DNA from: Anniella stebbinsi
Lineage: Eukaryota; Chordata; Lepidosauria; Squamata; Anniellidae
Direction: 5' to 3'
Length of the DNA stretch: 64,000 nt
Assembly: GCA_029215795.1 (NCBI GenBank)
Contig: JARDYH010000003.1
Location: forward strand, 31,931,001-31,995,000
The position numbers were made by a program, and so were the translations under genes. Of this stretch, positions 33,205 to 45,365 are shown in pieces. Numbering within the stretch: position 1 is the stretch's first letter; each line of letters begins with the position of its first letter. The notes under the pieces were generated by a model, which was given only the letters and a program-made list of their open reading frames with translations, made no database searches and was not told the origin of the DNA.

Positions 33205-33352
33205 GTCATTTAACACTCATTCGATAATGTGCATAATCGAATAGATAACGCGCCTCAACTCCCGATTTGTGCTCCGCTCATGTAGAGGTAAAAATTTTAA
33301 TGAGACTTGAAAGAGCTTTAAACCTCTTGTGTAGAGGCAGCCTCAGAGTGCA
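33205..33352. repeat. MITE, family D (fragment)
   Basis: 'gtagaggtaaaaattttaat' and 'tgtagaggcagcctcagag' match the reverse of the left end at 58459. Only one side is kept. Confidence 0.55.
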
Positions 33353-33634
33353 GGCAGAGTGCATTAGCAAAGTATGGTTTGAGCCCAACTCTACTGCTTA
33401 AAACTCTACTGGCAAGATCTCCAAATGTTGAGTTTTGTAGATGTCTCTGTCTCTTGATGCCAACCTGGACATCATTAAAGAATCTTCTTGTTCTGTCTCT
33501 AATATATTCAAGAATGCTTTACAGATATAAAATGCCCTGGGCCATAATCTTGAACTCTGTGCAGGTGGCTAGGTAGACACAACTGACTTGGTATAAGGCA
33601 ACTTCCTTCATAACCTATGAGTGTGACATGAGAT

Positions 33635-33905
33635 AGAGGAAAGCACCCTCCCACCTGTGTTCCCCAGCAACTGGTGTATATAGGCTTACTGCCTTTGATA
33701 CTGGAGATAGCACATAGCCAGCAGGACTAGTAGCCATTGATAGCCTTCTCCTGCAGGAATTTGTCTAACCCCCTTTTAAAGCCATCCAAATTGGTGGCCA
33801 TCACCAATTTGTGGTAGCAAATTCCATAGTTTAGCTATGCACTGTGTGAAAAAGTCCTTCCTTTTATCTGTTCTGACTCTCCCACCAAATAGCTTCATGG
33901 TAGCT
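33635..33905 (-). mobile_element. CR1 LINE 3' fragment
   Basis: Reverse reading gives MKLFGGRVRTDKRKDFFTQC, then AKLWNLLP and the CR1 3'UTR with 'gtgttccccagcaactgg'. Confidence 0.8.
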
Positions 33906-33944
33906 GTGTGGTGGGACAAGGAGCTGAAGGAGCCGTGCCCTATT

Positions 33945-34112
33945 TTGTATCTGGTCACACTAGGCAAGGCTCCTGGAGCTTTAACTGTTATGATAAAGAG
34001 GGAATTTCACCAGCTGCTGCATGCATACAGATGGCACCTGCTGAAATTCCTTTTTCTGTACAACTGTTAAAAGATACAGGAGCCTTGTCCTCCTTTCCAT
34101 ACGGTCACCCTA
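33945..34112. repeat. MITE, family A (short copy)
   Basis: Right end 'atacggtcaccctaaagg' and inner arms 'gctttaactgttatgata' and 'tacaactgttaaaagata' match family A. The left boundary is unclear. Confidence 0.6.
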
Positions 34113-34570
34113 AAGGAAACTCCATTTTATTCCTGTTGTTGTCATGGTGCTATTATGCAAGACAGCTTAAAATGCAAAACTGACCAGGGCTGCCAAACAG
34201 TTGTTGCTTTTGTTGTGTTACAATGTATCAAGAATGCAAAAGCAGTTTCAAAGCATGGAATGACAGTGAGAGGAGGGGAAAAGAAAGGTTAGTTGTGTAT
34301 TTCACAAATGAAGTAATATACATGGCCACTTAAAAGCCTCCCCCCCCCCCATAAAACTCTTAAGATCAGGGTAAAAAAAATTATATAGCTGCTCCTCTGG
34401 GGGAAAGATGCAGCAGGGCCCTGCTTGAATGAGAAATCCAATCCCTGACACTTAAAGGTAAGGGAACACAGTGCAACCTTACGCTCAGAACAACTGTTTC
34501 AGAGCAGAGTGAGGCAGGCAGCTCTGAATGAAGCATGACCAACCTATTTCTACTTTTGTGTGGGTGTGTG

Positions 34571-34888
34571 TAGACTGACCATATGAAAAGGAGGACAGGG
34601 CTCATGTAACTTTAACAGTTGTAGAGAAAAGGGAATTTCAGCCAGTGTCATTTGTATGCAATTAGTTCCTGATGATATTCCCTCTTCATCACCACAGTTA
34701 AAGTTGCAGGCTCTATACTAGAGTGACCATATATAAAAGAAAGAAGGGCCCCTGCAACTTTAACTGTTTTGATAGAGGGAATTTCACCAGGAACTAATTG
34801 CATACAAATGACACTGGCTGAAATTCCCTTTTCTCTACAACTGTTAAAGTTACATGAGCCCTGTCCTCCTTTTCATATGGTCAGCCTA
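34571..34888. mobile_element. Palindromic MITE, family A (copy 2)
   Basis: Termini TAGACTGACCATATG and CATATGGTCAGCCTA, flanked by an exact 8-bp duplication GGTGTGTG (34563-34570, 34889-34896). Eight-base duplications and a TAG-type end are hAT features. 318 bp, no coding capacity. Confidence 0.9.
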
Positions 34889-34896
34889 GGTGTGTG

Positions 34897-35597
34897 GATG
34901 TGACTTGTTAACCCCTTTTGATTTCTTTCTTTCTTTCCAGATTGTTTCTTCTTCTAAAAAACTTTGGGTTATCCTCCAACATGCAGAGTTCTCTGTCTAG
35001 TTTGTGTGGGGTCCCCTTTTGCCTACATAAGCATTGGCATTCTAGGCTGAAGATTGGGAATAGAATGAAGTGGTACTTTGAAGGGCGGCATGTTGATTAT
35101 ATGCAGAAGCCCTTCGTGGCTGACACATCCCTGCAAGTGTACTATTCTGTGTTGAGTATCAATATGCGCACACAAAATGGAATGTGAAAAGCTGTTCTAA
35201 GTGTTCTGTTACTTTCTTGACCTTGTGCTGATAAAAATAAGGTTGAAAACATGATGTCAAAAATGCTACCAAAAAACAAAAAACAAAAAAAAAAAAAACA
35301 AATCAAGAACAAGAATGCAAATGAAAAGAAATATTGGTTTTTTAAAAAAATCTCCTTTGGGTCCTATGATTCCTAACTCCATTTCTCTAAGTGTGTCAAC
35401 GGGCTAGGAATGGGGGGGGGGTTCATTTGGTTCATGTTTTAATATGAATCAACCTAATTTGCACTTCCTAAACTAGTCTGCAGACTGGGACACTATTATC
35501 CACCGGTTTTTGCATTTCTCCCATTGTTGCGATGCACTTCTTCAATGAAAAAGATGTGTACCAAAATTCAGACATGGGGGAAATAATGTATAAAAAG
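34897..35597. other. Intergenic, unassigned
   Basis: Contains an A-rich tract near 35275-35300 and the left flank of hAT copy b. No gene supported. Confidence 0.4.
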
Positions 35598-37711
35598 TAG
35601 GGATGTGCACTGACCCCCCGGATCGGATCGGATAGCGGATCGGAATCGGACCTGGGGGGTCGGATCGGATCGGATCGGATCGGAGGATGGTCGGATCGGA
35701 TCGGACCGGATGTCCGATCCGGATCGGACGCCATTTTGAATGCTTTTCCCCATAGCCAAGTATTGTTTTACAAAAACGCCTATAACTTTTTCATTTTTAA
35801 AGATAGAAGGATGAAACTTGGGCACATTATACACTGGTTAGGGATAGTTATCTGTGAGAAATTTCAGAAAGATTGGTGCATGAGTTTTGTGGCAATTAAT
35901 TGTTTAATAAATACCCAGAAATGCCTATAACTTTGTCATTTTTAAAGTTACAAACATGAAACTTTGCCACATTGTAGGTGGTACCTTGGGACCTATCTGT
36001 GAGAAATTTCAGAAACTTAGGTGCTTGCCTTTTGTGGCAATTAATTTTAGAAAAATGGGTAGTAGTGGGGTAAATACATTTACGCCTCCCATTTTTTTAT
36101 TTTTGAAGATACAAACAGGAAACTTGGGCACATTACAGGTACCACTTGCCTTGATATGTGTGTGAAATTTCAGAAACATTGGAGCTTGCCTTGTGTGGCA
36201 ATTAATTTTTGAAACAATGAGGAAAGAAACACCTATAACTTTGTCATTTTTAAAGTTACACACATGAAACTTTGCCACATTGTAGGTGGTACCTTGGGAC
36301 CTATGTGTGTGAAATTTCAGAAACATAGGTGCTTGCCTTGTGTGGCAATTAATTTTTTAATAAATACCCAGGAATGCCTATAACTTTGTCATTTGTAAAG
36401 TTACACACATGAAACTTTGCCACATTGTAGGCGGTACCTTGGGACCCATGTGTGTAAAATTTCAGAAACGTAGGTGCTTGTATTGTGTGGCAATTAATTT
36501 TTGAAACAATGAGGGATTCATTGGACAGCACTTGCCCATAGGGATTCATTGGACAGTACTTGCCCATAGGGATTCATTGGACAGTACTTTCCTATAGGAA
36601 ATCATTGGAAAGCACTTGCCCATAGAAAATCATTGGAAAGCACTTGCCCATTGAGAAATACAGTTATGCCTCCCACTTTTTTATTTTTGAAGATACAAAC
36701 AGGAAACTTGGGCACATTGTAGACTGGTTAGGGATAGTTATCTGTGAGAAATTTCAGAAAGATTGGTGCATGCGTTTTGTGGCAATTAATTTTTTAATAA
36801 ATACCCAGGAATGCCTATAACTTTGTCATTTTTAAAGTTTCATACATGAAACTTTGCCACATTGTAGGTGGTACCTTGGGATCTATGTGTGTAAAATTTC
36901 AAAAACGTAGGTGCTTGCCTTGTATGGCAATTAATTTTAGAAAAATGGGTAGTAGTGGGGTAAATACATTTACGCCTCCCATTTTTTTATTTTTAGAGAT
37001 ACAAACAGGAAACATGGGCACATTACAGGGAACACTTCACTTGATATGTGTGTAAAATTTCAGAATGATAGGTCCAGGCATGTGGTGGCAAGGTGTCTGC
37101 ACACACCACTTTGAAGACTGTAGAAAATTTCTCCTGTAACGATCCCAGCGAGAGAGAGTGATCCTAGGCTCAGCCGTTCTGCTTGAGTGAAAGTATCAAA
37201 GCAGACACGAGCCAAGTGCTACTTTGTTTCTCCTTTTGTAATGGATACTAGCTCAGTTGCAGCCAAGCGTGCAAGGATCAAAGAGATGAGAGAAAGTGTT
37301 TTCTTCTTCTTCCCGGGAGGCGGGAGGGTGCAATTGACAGCCCCAGCCTCTGTGTAAAAAAGGTTAATAACTTTTAATCTAAAAAATTCGTAGCCACCAA
37401 ATGCCTGGACCTATCATTCTGAAATGGGAGGCGTAAATGTATTTACCCCACTACTACCCATTTTTCTAAAATTAATTGCCACACAAGGCAAGCACCTAAG
37501 TTTATGAAATTTCTCACAGATAGGTCCCAAGGTACCACCTACAATGTGGCAAAGTTTCATGTTTGTAACTTTAAAAATGACAAAGTTATAGGCATTTCTG
37601 GGTATTTATTAAAAAATTAATTGCCACAAAACGCATGCACCAATCTTTCTGAAATTTCTCACAGATAACTATCCCTAACCAGTCACAGATCCGATCCGAT
37701 GCACACCCCTA
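35598..37711. mobile_element. Non-autonomous hAT-like element, copy b (2,114 bp, AT-rich core)
   Basis: Starts TAGGGATGTGCACTGACC, ends GATGCACACCCCTA, and is flanked by an exact 8-bp duplication ATAAAAAG (35590-35597, 37712-37719). The left subterminal DNA (35617-35735) is dense in GGATCGGATC words. The core has about seven direct copies of a 125-145 bp module starting 'cctataactttgtcattt', plus inverted copies at 37420-37690. Between them is a short tandem of 'gggattcattggacagtact'-like units at 36505-36655. There is no transposase. Confidence 0.9.
36505..36655. repeat. About 30-bp tandem repeat inside hAT copy b
   Basis: Five imperfect units of 'cattggacagcacttgccca' type. Confidence 0.85.
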
Positions 37712-37869
37712 ATAAAAAGGCATATACCAGGGGAAAGTGCTTGCCAAAAAAAAAGTATATTGGGGAAATTACATACAAAAAGGCATACTTGGTGGGCCAG
37801 TGTGCAGAGATATGCACACACATTTTTGTGCAGAATTAAAAAATAACAAACCTAAAGTGATGTAGAAAC

Positions 37870-38062
37870 AGGATGGAACAAACTTGACTCCGAGTTCTAG
37901 TATTATTAGAGAGGGATAAAAATGTCTCCCTATCCACATTCTCCACACCATGCATGTTTTTGTACCGCTCTATCATATCTCAGCCTCCTTTTTTCCCAAG
38001 CTAAACGATCCCAGCTGTTGTAACCTTCCCTCAAGCTGAAAGAGGTCCAACACCCCTGCTTT
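37870..38062 (-). mobile_element. CR1 LINE fragment
   Basis: Reverse of the CR1 segment coding for the region before the C-terminus: 'acattctccacaccatgcat', 'ctatcatatctcagcctcct', 'ttgtaaccttccctcaagct'. Confidence 0.75.
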
Positions 38063-38104
38063 ATTCTTTTTTCGGGTGGTTCTATAATACAGCTGCTGCT
38101 GTTG

Positions 38105-38905
38105 CAGTCCGAAACAGAACTTACTACATTTATATCCCACCTTTCCTCTAGGGAGCTCAAAGTGGCGTACATGGTTTGGCCCCCGTCTCTTTTTTATCCT
38201 CGCGACAACCCTATGAGGTAGGTTAGGCTGAGTGATAGTTGTTGGTCCAAGGCCAACTGAATCTTCCCGTCCTAGAGCCGATCTACACTCTAGCTTTGTA
38301 ACATTTTATAAGGGTTACGAAAACTCTTTGGGCCACATGACTCACTCCCTTGAACATTGTATACCCGAGGATTTTTAAAACTCACTTCAGCTGTATACAA
38401 CGGTTTTTACTTTTAATAAATCGTTTTAAGTTAAATAATGTGTCCTTCCTTACCGTTTGTGATTCGTGAGGGCACTGCTTTGTTTACCGGCGCCCAAATG
38501 CTTAGCCGTTGATTGGTGGGGAAGAAAGAGGGGCTAAGGAGGAAATGGGAGAGTGAACTATAGCACCCACAATGCTTTACCCTAAACTCATTGAAAGCTA
38601 GGGAATGAAAGGGGAACTACGGAGGAAGTGGGTGAGTGAACTACAGCATCCACAATGCCTTGCCCTAAACTCATTGTAAAAACAAAACATAAAGAGATGG
38701 ACAGAAGGGTGTGAGACCGCACACACCGCTTTGAAGACTGAAGTATTTTTCTCCTGTAACATGAGTACTCCTTAATGTGGCCTAAGACATTTTGGAACGC
38801 ACCTATTTGGAACGTTTTAAAATACAATTTAGAACGTTCCAAGGTACTGTGTAGATAGGCTCCTAGTCCAAAATTCTAATCACTGCACCACACTGTCTTT
38901 CAGTA
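38105..38905 (-). repeat. tRNA-derived SINE (type 2), split by a MITE
   Basis: SINE tail and body at 38105-38275 ('ttatatcccacctttcctct', 'ccctatgaggtaggttaggc') and SINE head at 38862-38905 ('tctaatcactgcaccacact'). The MITE at 38276-38861 separates them. Confidence 0.75.
38276..38861. mobile_element. MITE, family G, inside the SINE
   Basis: Termini AGCCGATCTACAC and GTGTAGATAGGCT pair, with a 5-bp repeat CCTAG on both sides. The interior carries two copies of a block with 'agtgaactatagcacccaca' and 'gtgaactacagcatccacaa'. It also has a 42-bp segment at 38719-38760 shared with hAT copy b. Confidence 0.75.
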
Positions 38906-38909
38906 TGGG

Positions 38910-40139
38910 GTGGGCCAATGGGAGAGACAATTGGGATGTGGGGAGGTTGCCTTATTCCTTTCCCCTTGTGCCATTTTTCTCCTGAAAAATCCTCAGCTGC
39001 CTCTATTATATGAATGCCTCTATCTTTTATTTGCAATGGTAAAAGTTTTGGCTGGGGGTCATTTTCAGCTGCAAAATGGTGCAAGGGAATGTCTATATGT
39101 GACAAAAGCCCCAGAGTGGGTGCACAGTGGCACGGCGTTGATTATAAGATGCAGAAGCCACCACTCAGGCATCCCGGGGCTTTACCCCCCAAGCTCTGAA
39201 GCAAAAAAGTTGGGGATTTACCCTGACTTTTTTGTCTGGAGTGCAGCACCGTGAAGATACCCTTTAGGTTTAAGAAGCCTCTCTCCCCATCTTCTTTCTG
39301 GTTTTCAGTTTTAAACTGCAGCCTCAGCGGCTGCATGTACAAAAGGAAAAACAAAAGGACTAATCTAAAATGGAACCAGGCAACTACACCTAACATGTAG
39401 TTCCACCCTGAGCTGCTGAGGTCCTAGTTCATCTAAATAGTCGATGAAGTGGTAAAGTCATTTCTGGAATGTACCATTGCACTTTGCAGATTGGTGGGAA
39501 CCACATGGTTAATATCACCCAATGCACATTTTTAAAAAAACAAGAAACATCTCCAAACCTAGCATATTAGGGAGGGAGCTAAGGTAGAACATCCCACCCT
39601 CTCCAGATGTCTAGTGTTCTGTACAGGTCATAAACCAGATAGGATACAGGAAGGAAAATGGAGACAACTAAAGAGGATGTAACCTGCCAAAGGTTACCCC
39701 TAAAATCAGTAGCAGAGCAGAGGCTTGGATGCAAGCATGCTGATCCTCAGCCTACTCATCTCTGTTGTGAAGTTAATGTTGCTGTGGAAACCATAAAGAT
39801 AAATTTGCTTGAGCTCTTGTGCCTGTAATTTCTGAAGTCAGCCAATTCAGACCTCATGGTTTCCACAGCAACATTAACATCAACATGTTGCACCCTCTGG
39901 TAACCTACTGTTCTGCACTCAGGCACAAGAAAACTGCTATATAAAATAACCTGGAAACAAGGTACCAATTCTGCCAAGCCATGGCTTAACCGTGATGTTG
40001 GCTTTAAGGATAGAATGAGAAATTGCAAACTAGCCAAGGCCAAATAGGCCAAAAAGCTGCAAGCGTTTGTGGCACATTTAAAGCTGGCTCTATGAATATA
40101 GACATCCTGGAGAGGGGCTAGTTACTCTGGTCCATTCCC
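38910..40139. other. Intergenic, no recognised feature
   Basis: No gene. 'ttgctgtggaaaccataaag' at 39778 and 'catggtttccacagcaacat' at 39856 form a short inverted pair. Confidence 0.4.
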
Positions 40140-42804
40140 AGGGTGGTCATTTATGCATCACCAAAAGAAAAGAAAAAAAAGAGGAAACATATCACCAAAA
40201 AAGAAGACAAATGAGGATACAGATGTGCATATGCTAATTTATAGGAACAGGTGTGAATTTGCTATCATTTAAATAGCAATGGAATATATCTCACTATAGT
40301 GGAGTACACTGGGACCATGTGACCTATCTGCCTACCTACTCAATATGATGTCTAGATGCTACCAGTGATGGACAACTTCAAAGCCCCTCCTCTCCCTTCT
40401 TATGGTTCTTTATAGGGGTGTGCACGGACCCCCCGGATCGGATCGGGACCCGGATCGGGACCTCCAATTTTGTCCCGGACCGGTTCGGACAAAATCGGAG
40501 GCCCCCCGGACCGGATCGAGTCCGATCCCGATCCAAAAATCGGAAATTTTTGGATCGGCCGCCATTTTTTTCCCCATAGACTTGCATTGCAATGCAAGTC
40601 TATGAGGAAAAAATGGCGGCGGGTGGGTAAGGGGGGGCCTAACTCCCTCCCCCCCCCCGGGGCCGTCCGCTGTGGACGGCCCCGGCAGGTAAACCCCCTC
40701 CCCCGCGCTCCCTACCCCCCCTGGGGCCGCCTGCTTCCATCCGCTGGCGCCCGCGGGCGCCAGCGGATAGAAGCGGACGGCTCCGGGGGGGGGGTAAGCC
40801 CCCTTCCCCGCCACTTACCTTCTCGGCACGTCCGGCGCCGGCGGCTACTACCAGCGGGCTCCGCGGCCTACTCTCGAGTAGCGCGCCGGGTGATGACATC
40901 ACCCGGCGCGCCACCCTGGAGCAGGCCGCGGAGCCTGCTGGTAGTAGTAGGCGCCGGCGCCGGACGGGAGCCGCCGGGCCGGGCAGGTAAGGGCCCCCCT
41001 CCCCCCTCCCCCCTCCGCGCGCCCCCTCCTCCCCTCCACGCACCCCCTCCTTACCTTTCCGGCCCGGCGGCTCCCGTCCGGCGCCGGCGCCTACTACTTC
41101 CAGCAGGCTCCGCGGCCTGCTCTAGAGTAGTGCGCCGGGTGATGACATCACCCGGCGCGCCATCCTAGAGCAGGCCGCGGAGCCTGCTGGGAATAGTAGG
41201 CGCCGGCGCCGGACGGGAGCCGCCGGGCCGGAAAGGTAAGGGCCCCCCTCCCCCCTCTGCGCGCCCCCTCCTCCCCTCCACGCACCCCCTCCTTACCTTT
41301 CCGGCCCGGCGGCTCCCGTCCGGCGCCGGCGCCTACTACTTCCAGCAGGCTCCGCGGCCTGCTCTAGAGTAGTGCGCCGGGTGATGACATCACCCGGCGC
41401 GCCATCCTAGAGCAGGCCGCGGAGCCTGCTGGGAATAGTAGGTGCCGGCGCCGGACGGGAGCCGCCGGGCCGGAAAGGTAAGGGCCCCCCTCCCCCCTCC
41501 GCGCGCCCCCTCCTCCCCTCCACGCACCCCCTCCTTACCTTTCCGGCCCGGCGGCTCCCGTCCGGCGCCGGCGCCTACTACTTCCAGCAGGCTCCGCGGC
41601 CTGCTCTAGAGTAGCGCGCCGGGTGATGACATCACCCGGCGCGCCATCCTAGAGCAGGCCGCGGAGCCTGCTGGGAATAGTAGGCGCCGGCGCCGGACGG
41701 GAGCCGCCGGGCCGGAAAGGTAAGGGCCCCCCTCCCCCCTCCGCGCGCCCCCTCCTCCCCTCCACGCACCCCCTCCTTACCTTTCCGGCCCGGCGGCTCC
41801 CGTCCGGCGCCGGCGCCTACTACTTCCAGCAGGCTCCGCGGCCTGCTCTAGAGTAGCGCACCGGGTGATGACATCACCCGGCGCGCCATCCTAGAGCAGG
41901 CCGCGGAGCCTGCTGGGAATAGTAGGCGCCGGCGCCGGACGGGAGCCGCCGGGCCGGAAAGGTAAGGGCCCCCCTCCCCCCTCCGCGCGCCCCCTCCTCC
42001 CCTCCACGCACCCCCTCCTTACCTTTCCGGCCCGGCGGCTCCCGTCCGGCGCCGGCGCCTACTACTTCCAGCAGGCTCCGCGGCCTGCTCTAGAGTAGCG
42101 CGCCGGGTGATGACATCACCCGGCGCGCCATCCTAGAGCAGGCCGCGGAGCCTGCTGGGAATAGTAGGTGCCGGCGCCGGACGGGAGCCGCCGGGCCGGA
42201 AAGGTAAGGGCCCCCCTCCCCCCTCCCCCCTCCGCGCGCCCCCTCCTCCCCTCCACGCACCCCCTCCTTACCTTCCCGGCCCGGTGGCTCCCGTCCGGCG
42301 CCGGCGCCTACTACTACCAGCAGGCTCCGCGGCCTGCTCTAGAGTAGCGCGCCGGGTGATGACATCACCCGGCGCGCCACCCTAGAGCAGGCCGCGGAGC
42401 CTGCTAGTAGTAGTAGGCGCCGGCGCCGGACGGGAGCCACCGGGCCGAGAAGGTAAGTGCCCCCCTCCTCCCCCCCCGCTGTCCACTTTCATCGGCGGGC
42501 GCCCGCTGGCGCCCGCCAATGGAAGCGGCGGTGGGCGCCAGTGGGCGCCCGCCGATCCGCCGATCCGCCGAACCGGTTCGGAGCTTTTTCGGACCGGTTC
42601 GGATTGGATCGGCCGATCCAGCTGCGGGATCGGAAATCGGATAATTTATCCGATTTCCCACTGGACCGGACTCGGATCGTGGATCGGGTCCGATCCAGTG
42701 CACATCCCTAGTTCTTTATCTTTAAAGGACAGGATAGCTCTGCAATTGAAGAATGACTTCAAATAGAGGACTGTCTTCTGTAAATTAAGAGACATGGCCA
42801 CCCT
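40140..42804. repeat. MITE, family K, split by hAT copy c
   Basis: Left end 'agggtggtcatttatgc' and right end 'gacatggccaccct' pair. The left part (40140-40412) parallels 43200-43478, for example 'gtgctaatttatagg' and 'gacaacttcaaagcccctcc'. Confidence 0.55.
40413..42710. mobile_element. Non-autonomous hAT-like element, copy c (2,298 bp, seven GC-rich hairpins)
   Basis: Termini TAGGGGTGTGCAC and GTGCACATCCCTA with an exact 8-bp duplication GTTCTTTA (40405-40412, 42711-42718). Subterminal DNA has GGATCGGATC and CCGATCC words. The interior holds seven hairpin monomers centred at 40891, 41140, 41382, 41624, 41866, 42108 and 42357. Each has about 95-bp arms around GGTGATGACATCACC, separated by C-rich spacers of about 50 bp. 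Very CpG-rich. No transposase; long open frames are compositional. Nearly identical to copy d. Confidence 0.93.
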
Positions 42805-43199
42805 ACTTCAACTCCCCACTTCCTGTCAAGATTTGTTGCCTAAGGCAGAACTTCTTCTTCAGATGCAGAAGCCCATACATAGAAATGTCTTTACCCAGAA
42901 TGACTGACAGAAATGTATTTTGCTCAGGGTCACTTACCCAGCTGACTTTCTCCAATGCAGGAGGAGGTAAACTTCAACAAGTTTTACAAATTGGATGTCT
43001 ACAAGTCTACTTTACAGTTATGGCTGTCATAGGTAATCATGGCTTCTGCATTGGCTATTCAGGTTGGGGATTTTTTTACATTTGGGGGAGGGATGTGAGA
43101 AGGCAAAATCCCATACTATAGTCTATCTTCATTTCACAGATACAGAGGCTTTGATCGCTGGGACATATCACTTAAATTAGTTTAAAAACCATTCCTTCA

Positions 43200-43478
43200 C
43201 CTAGGGTAACCATGTTGCCAAGAAAGAGGAAATGCATCACCAATAAACAGGATGAAAGACACTAATTTGCACAAAATCTGCATGTGCTAATTTATAGGTG
43301 TAGATAAACATTTGGAAATACTGGCTTGGATTTAAATAGAAATAGTACATCTCACCATAGTTTGGAAAATTGTGACCAGCTGACCTGTGTGCCTGCCCAA
43401 TCCGCTGTCCAGGTGCTGGGCAACTTCAAGGCCCTGTTCTCTTTTTTTAATATGGTTCTTTGTTGCTTTCATAGGAGC
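43200..43478. repeat. MITE, family K (second, truncated copy)
   Basis: Begins 'ctagggtaaccatgttgcc' and follows the left half of the copy at 40140. It ends where a CR1 tail begins. Confidence 0.5.
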
Positions 43479-43485
43479 ATCTCAT

Positions 43486-43850
43486 CATAGAATAGTAGAG
43501 TTGGAAGGGGCCTATAAGGCCATCGAGTCCACCCCCTGCTCAACGCAGGAATTCACCTTAAAGCATTGTGTGGGAGAGCCCACTCTCTTCCTAGGTAATT
43601 GTCGCACTGCTCTAACTGCCTGGAAGTTTTTCCTGATGTCCAGCCAGAATCGGCTTCCTGTAATTTGAGCCCATTATTCCATGTTATGCACTCTGGAATG
43701 ACTGAGAAGAGATCTTGGCCCTCCTCTGTGTGGCAACCGTTCAAGCACTTGAAGACTGCTATCATGTCTCCCCTCAGTTTTCTCTTCTCATGGCTAAACA
43801 TATCTTTTAGAACTTTTTGAAAGCTTTTTAGGATCATCATCCTCTGACCA
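43486..43850 (-). mobile_element. CR1 LINE 3' end, reverse strand
   Basis: From the + strand left edge 'catagaatagtagagttgga' (reverse CR1 tail), it encodes in reverse EKRKLRGDMIAVFKCLNG and LFSVIPECITWNNGLKLQEA. Confidence 0.85.
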
Positions 43851-43854
43851 AGCC

Positions 43855-44395
43855 CCCCTCTACAAGATTTCGCTTTGACGCCCGGTTCCCTGATTATGCG
43901 CATCTCCTGACAATTGCTTTTACGCCTAATTCCTATATACGAGAGGTGAGAGGCATTGAAGCGCATTACTGGCTGTATGAAACTCACTTTAAAGTTGTTG
44001 ACATGCATGCAAATGTTGCTGAAAGTAATGTGCTTTGTCCCGGGAAACTGCCCAAACAGGTTTTGCACCCTTTATTCTCCCCGCCTACCAGAATCTCCCG
44101 CCTTTGATTACCTAGGTTACCTGCCGGGAATGATGTGGTTAACCTGTTCGGCTCCATCCCTCCCCCCCTTTGCCTGATTGCCATTTGAACTGAACTGCTC
44201 AGGAGTAAATGGGAATGTACCTCGCACACACACACGCCAAAACAGACAGGGGGATGCTGCTTCGTTCCTTCCCCCTCCTCTTCCCAGCGAGCACACACAC
44301 ACATACACAGCTCATGTCAGGAATCCAGCAAGAAGCGAGGGGACGATATGTCTAAGCTGATCGCTAATTATGCGCATATCCACACATCCTTCCTA
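43855..44395. repeat. MITE-like DNA with GCGCAT motifs
   Basis: 'gattatgcgcatctcctgac' at 43893 and 'taattatgcgcatatcc' near 44364 recall family D. Boundaries are unclear and no duplication was seen. Confidence 0.3.
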
Positions 44396-44639
44396 CCCTC
44401 TTTACTTCTTGTGAAACCACCTCCATCTGGCCCTGTGTCTCCATGAATGAAATATTCCATCAGGGGAGTTAAAATAAACTTTATTTTCAGTTCACATTGG
44501 GTCTCATCTTCCTGAAGCTTCCATCCAGAGAGACGGAGAACAAGGAGGAAGTTGCCAGGAGGAAACAGGAAATAAAACTAAACGAAAAAATGGGAGGTTT
44601 TCCCAGCAAAGGGTCAATTCTATGCATGACATCAAGACC

Positions 44640-44868
44640 ATCTGATCATTAATGCGTCTCCTCACAAAATTGTTTACACGGACATAAGGCACACTTACTC
44701 CCAAGGTAAATTAAAAGCCGCTATTTAACATACATTCAAAAATGCGAATAATCGGAGATAAAACACGCCTGGACCCCTGATTTGCGCTCCATTCTTGTAG
44801 AGGTAAATTTGGTAATGCGCCTTGAAAGAGCTTTAAATTGCTCTTGTAGAGGCACCCCAAAACACATC
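44640..44868. repeat. MITE, family D (copy)
   Basis: 'gcgaataatcggagataaaa', 'tgatttgcgctccattcttg' and 'tgtagaggtaaatttggtaa' match in reverse the copy at 58459. Confidence 0.65.
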
Positions 44869-45365
44869 ATTTTTATCTCACTGACATCACCACTTAATAA
44901 TGCACTTTCCATTTTGCAATTTGGAAGTCCATGCAATTTTCTCAGCCTATATTGGATATACTGAGAATTTTGAGCCTTTTCCAAGAAACTTGCATAAATT
45001 CACAAATGCTCATCATTTTCCAGCTTTTCACCCACCTTGATGCTTTGGAAACAGGACGAGACAAGATTGCAATGGCAACATGTAATTAAATGGCAATGCC
45101 TCACCTACAGGAGGTAAATATAAACTAACCCTGTGAATCAGCCAAACCTTTCCCATTAGATCTCTTTAGACTTAATTTTAAAACCACTTTATATAAACCA
45201 AACCCTTCCTTATTTGCTACTCTATCTTAGACTTCCCAGGTGAGAGATACTCAACATCCTTCATAGTTAAACCTACTTTCTTCCTAATGTCTATTTCATT
45301 ATTGCCTAAACCTTGCATTAAGATCACCCATCACCACAAAAGTGAACAGACCACAAAAGTGAACA

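Noticed and set aside
35590..37719. Segmental duplication or satellite at 35.6-37.7 kb
   Set aside because: The terminal repeats and exact 8-bp duplication show a transposon insertion; the repeats are internal to it.
40470..41168. 232-codon frame (and the identical one at 47835-48533), plus 134-codon reverse frames
   Set aside because: They lie in the GC-rich hairpin array, are open on several frames and both strands, contain low-complexity Pro/Arg/Gly text and occur only because stops are rare at this composition.
40860..42400. Regularly spaced repeats resembling a CRISPR array
   Set aside because: The units are about 242 bp, palindromic and near-identical throughout, with no unique spacers, in a vertebrate transposon.
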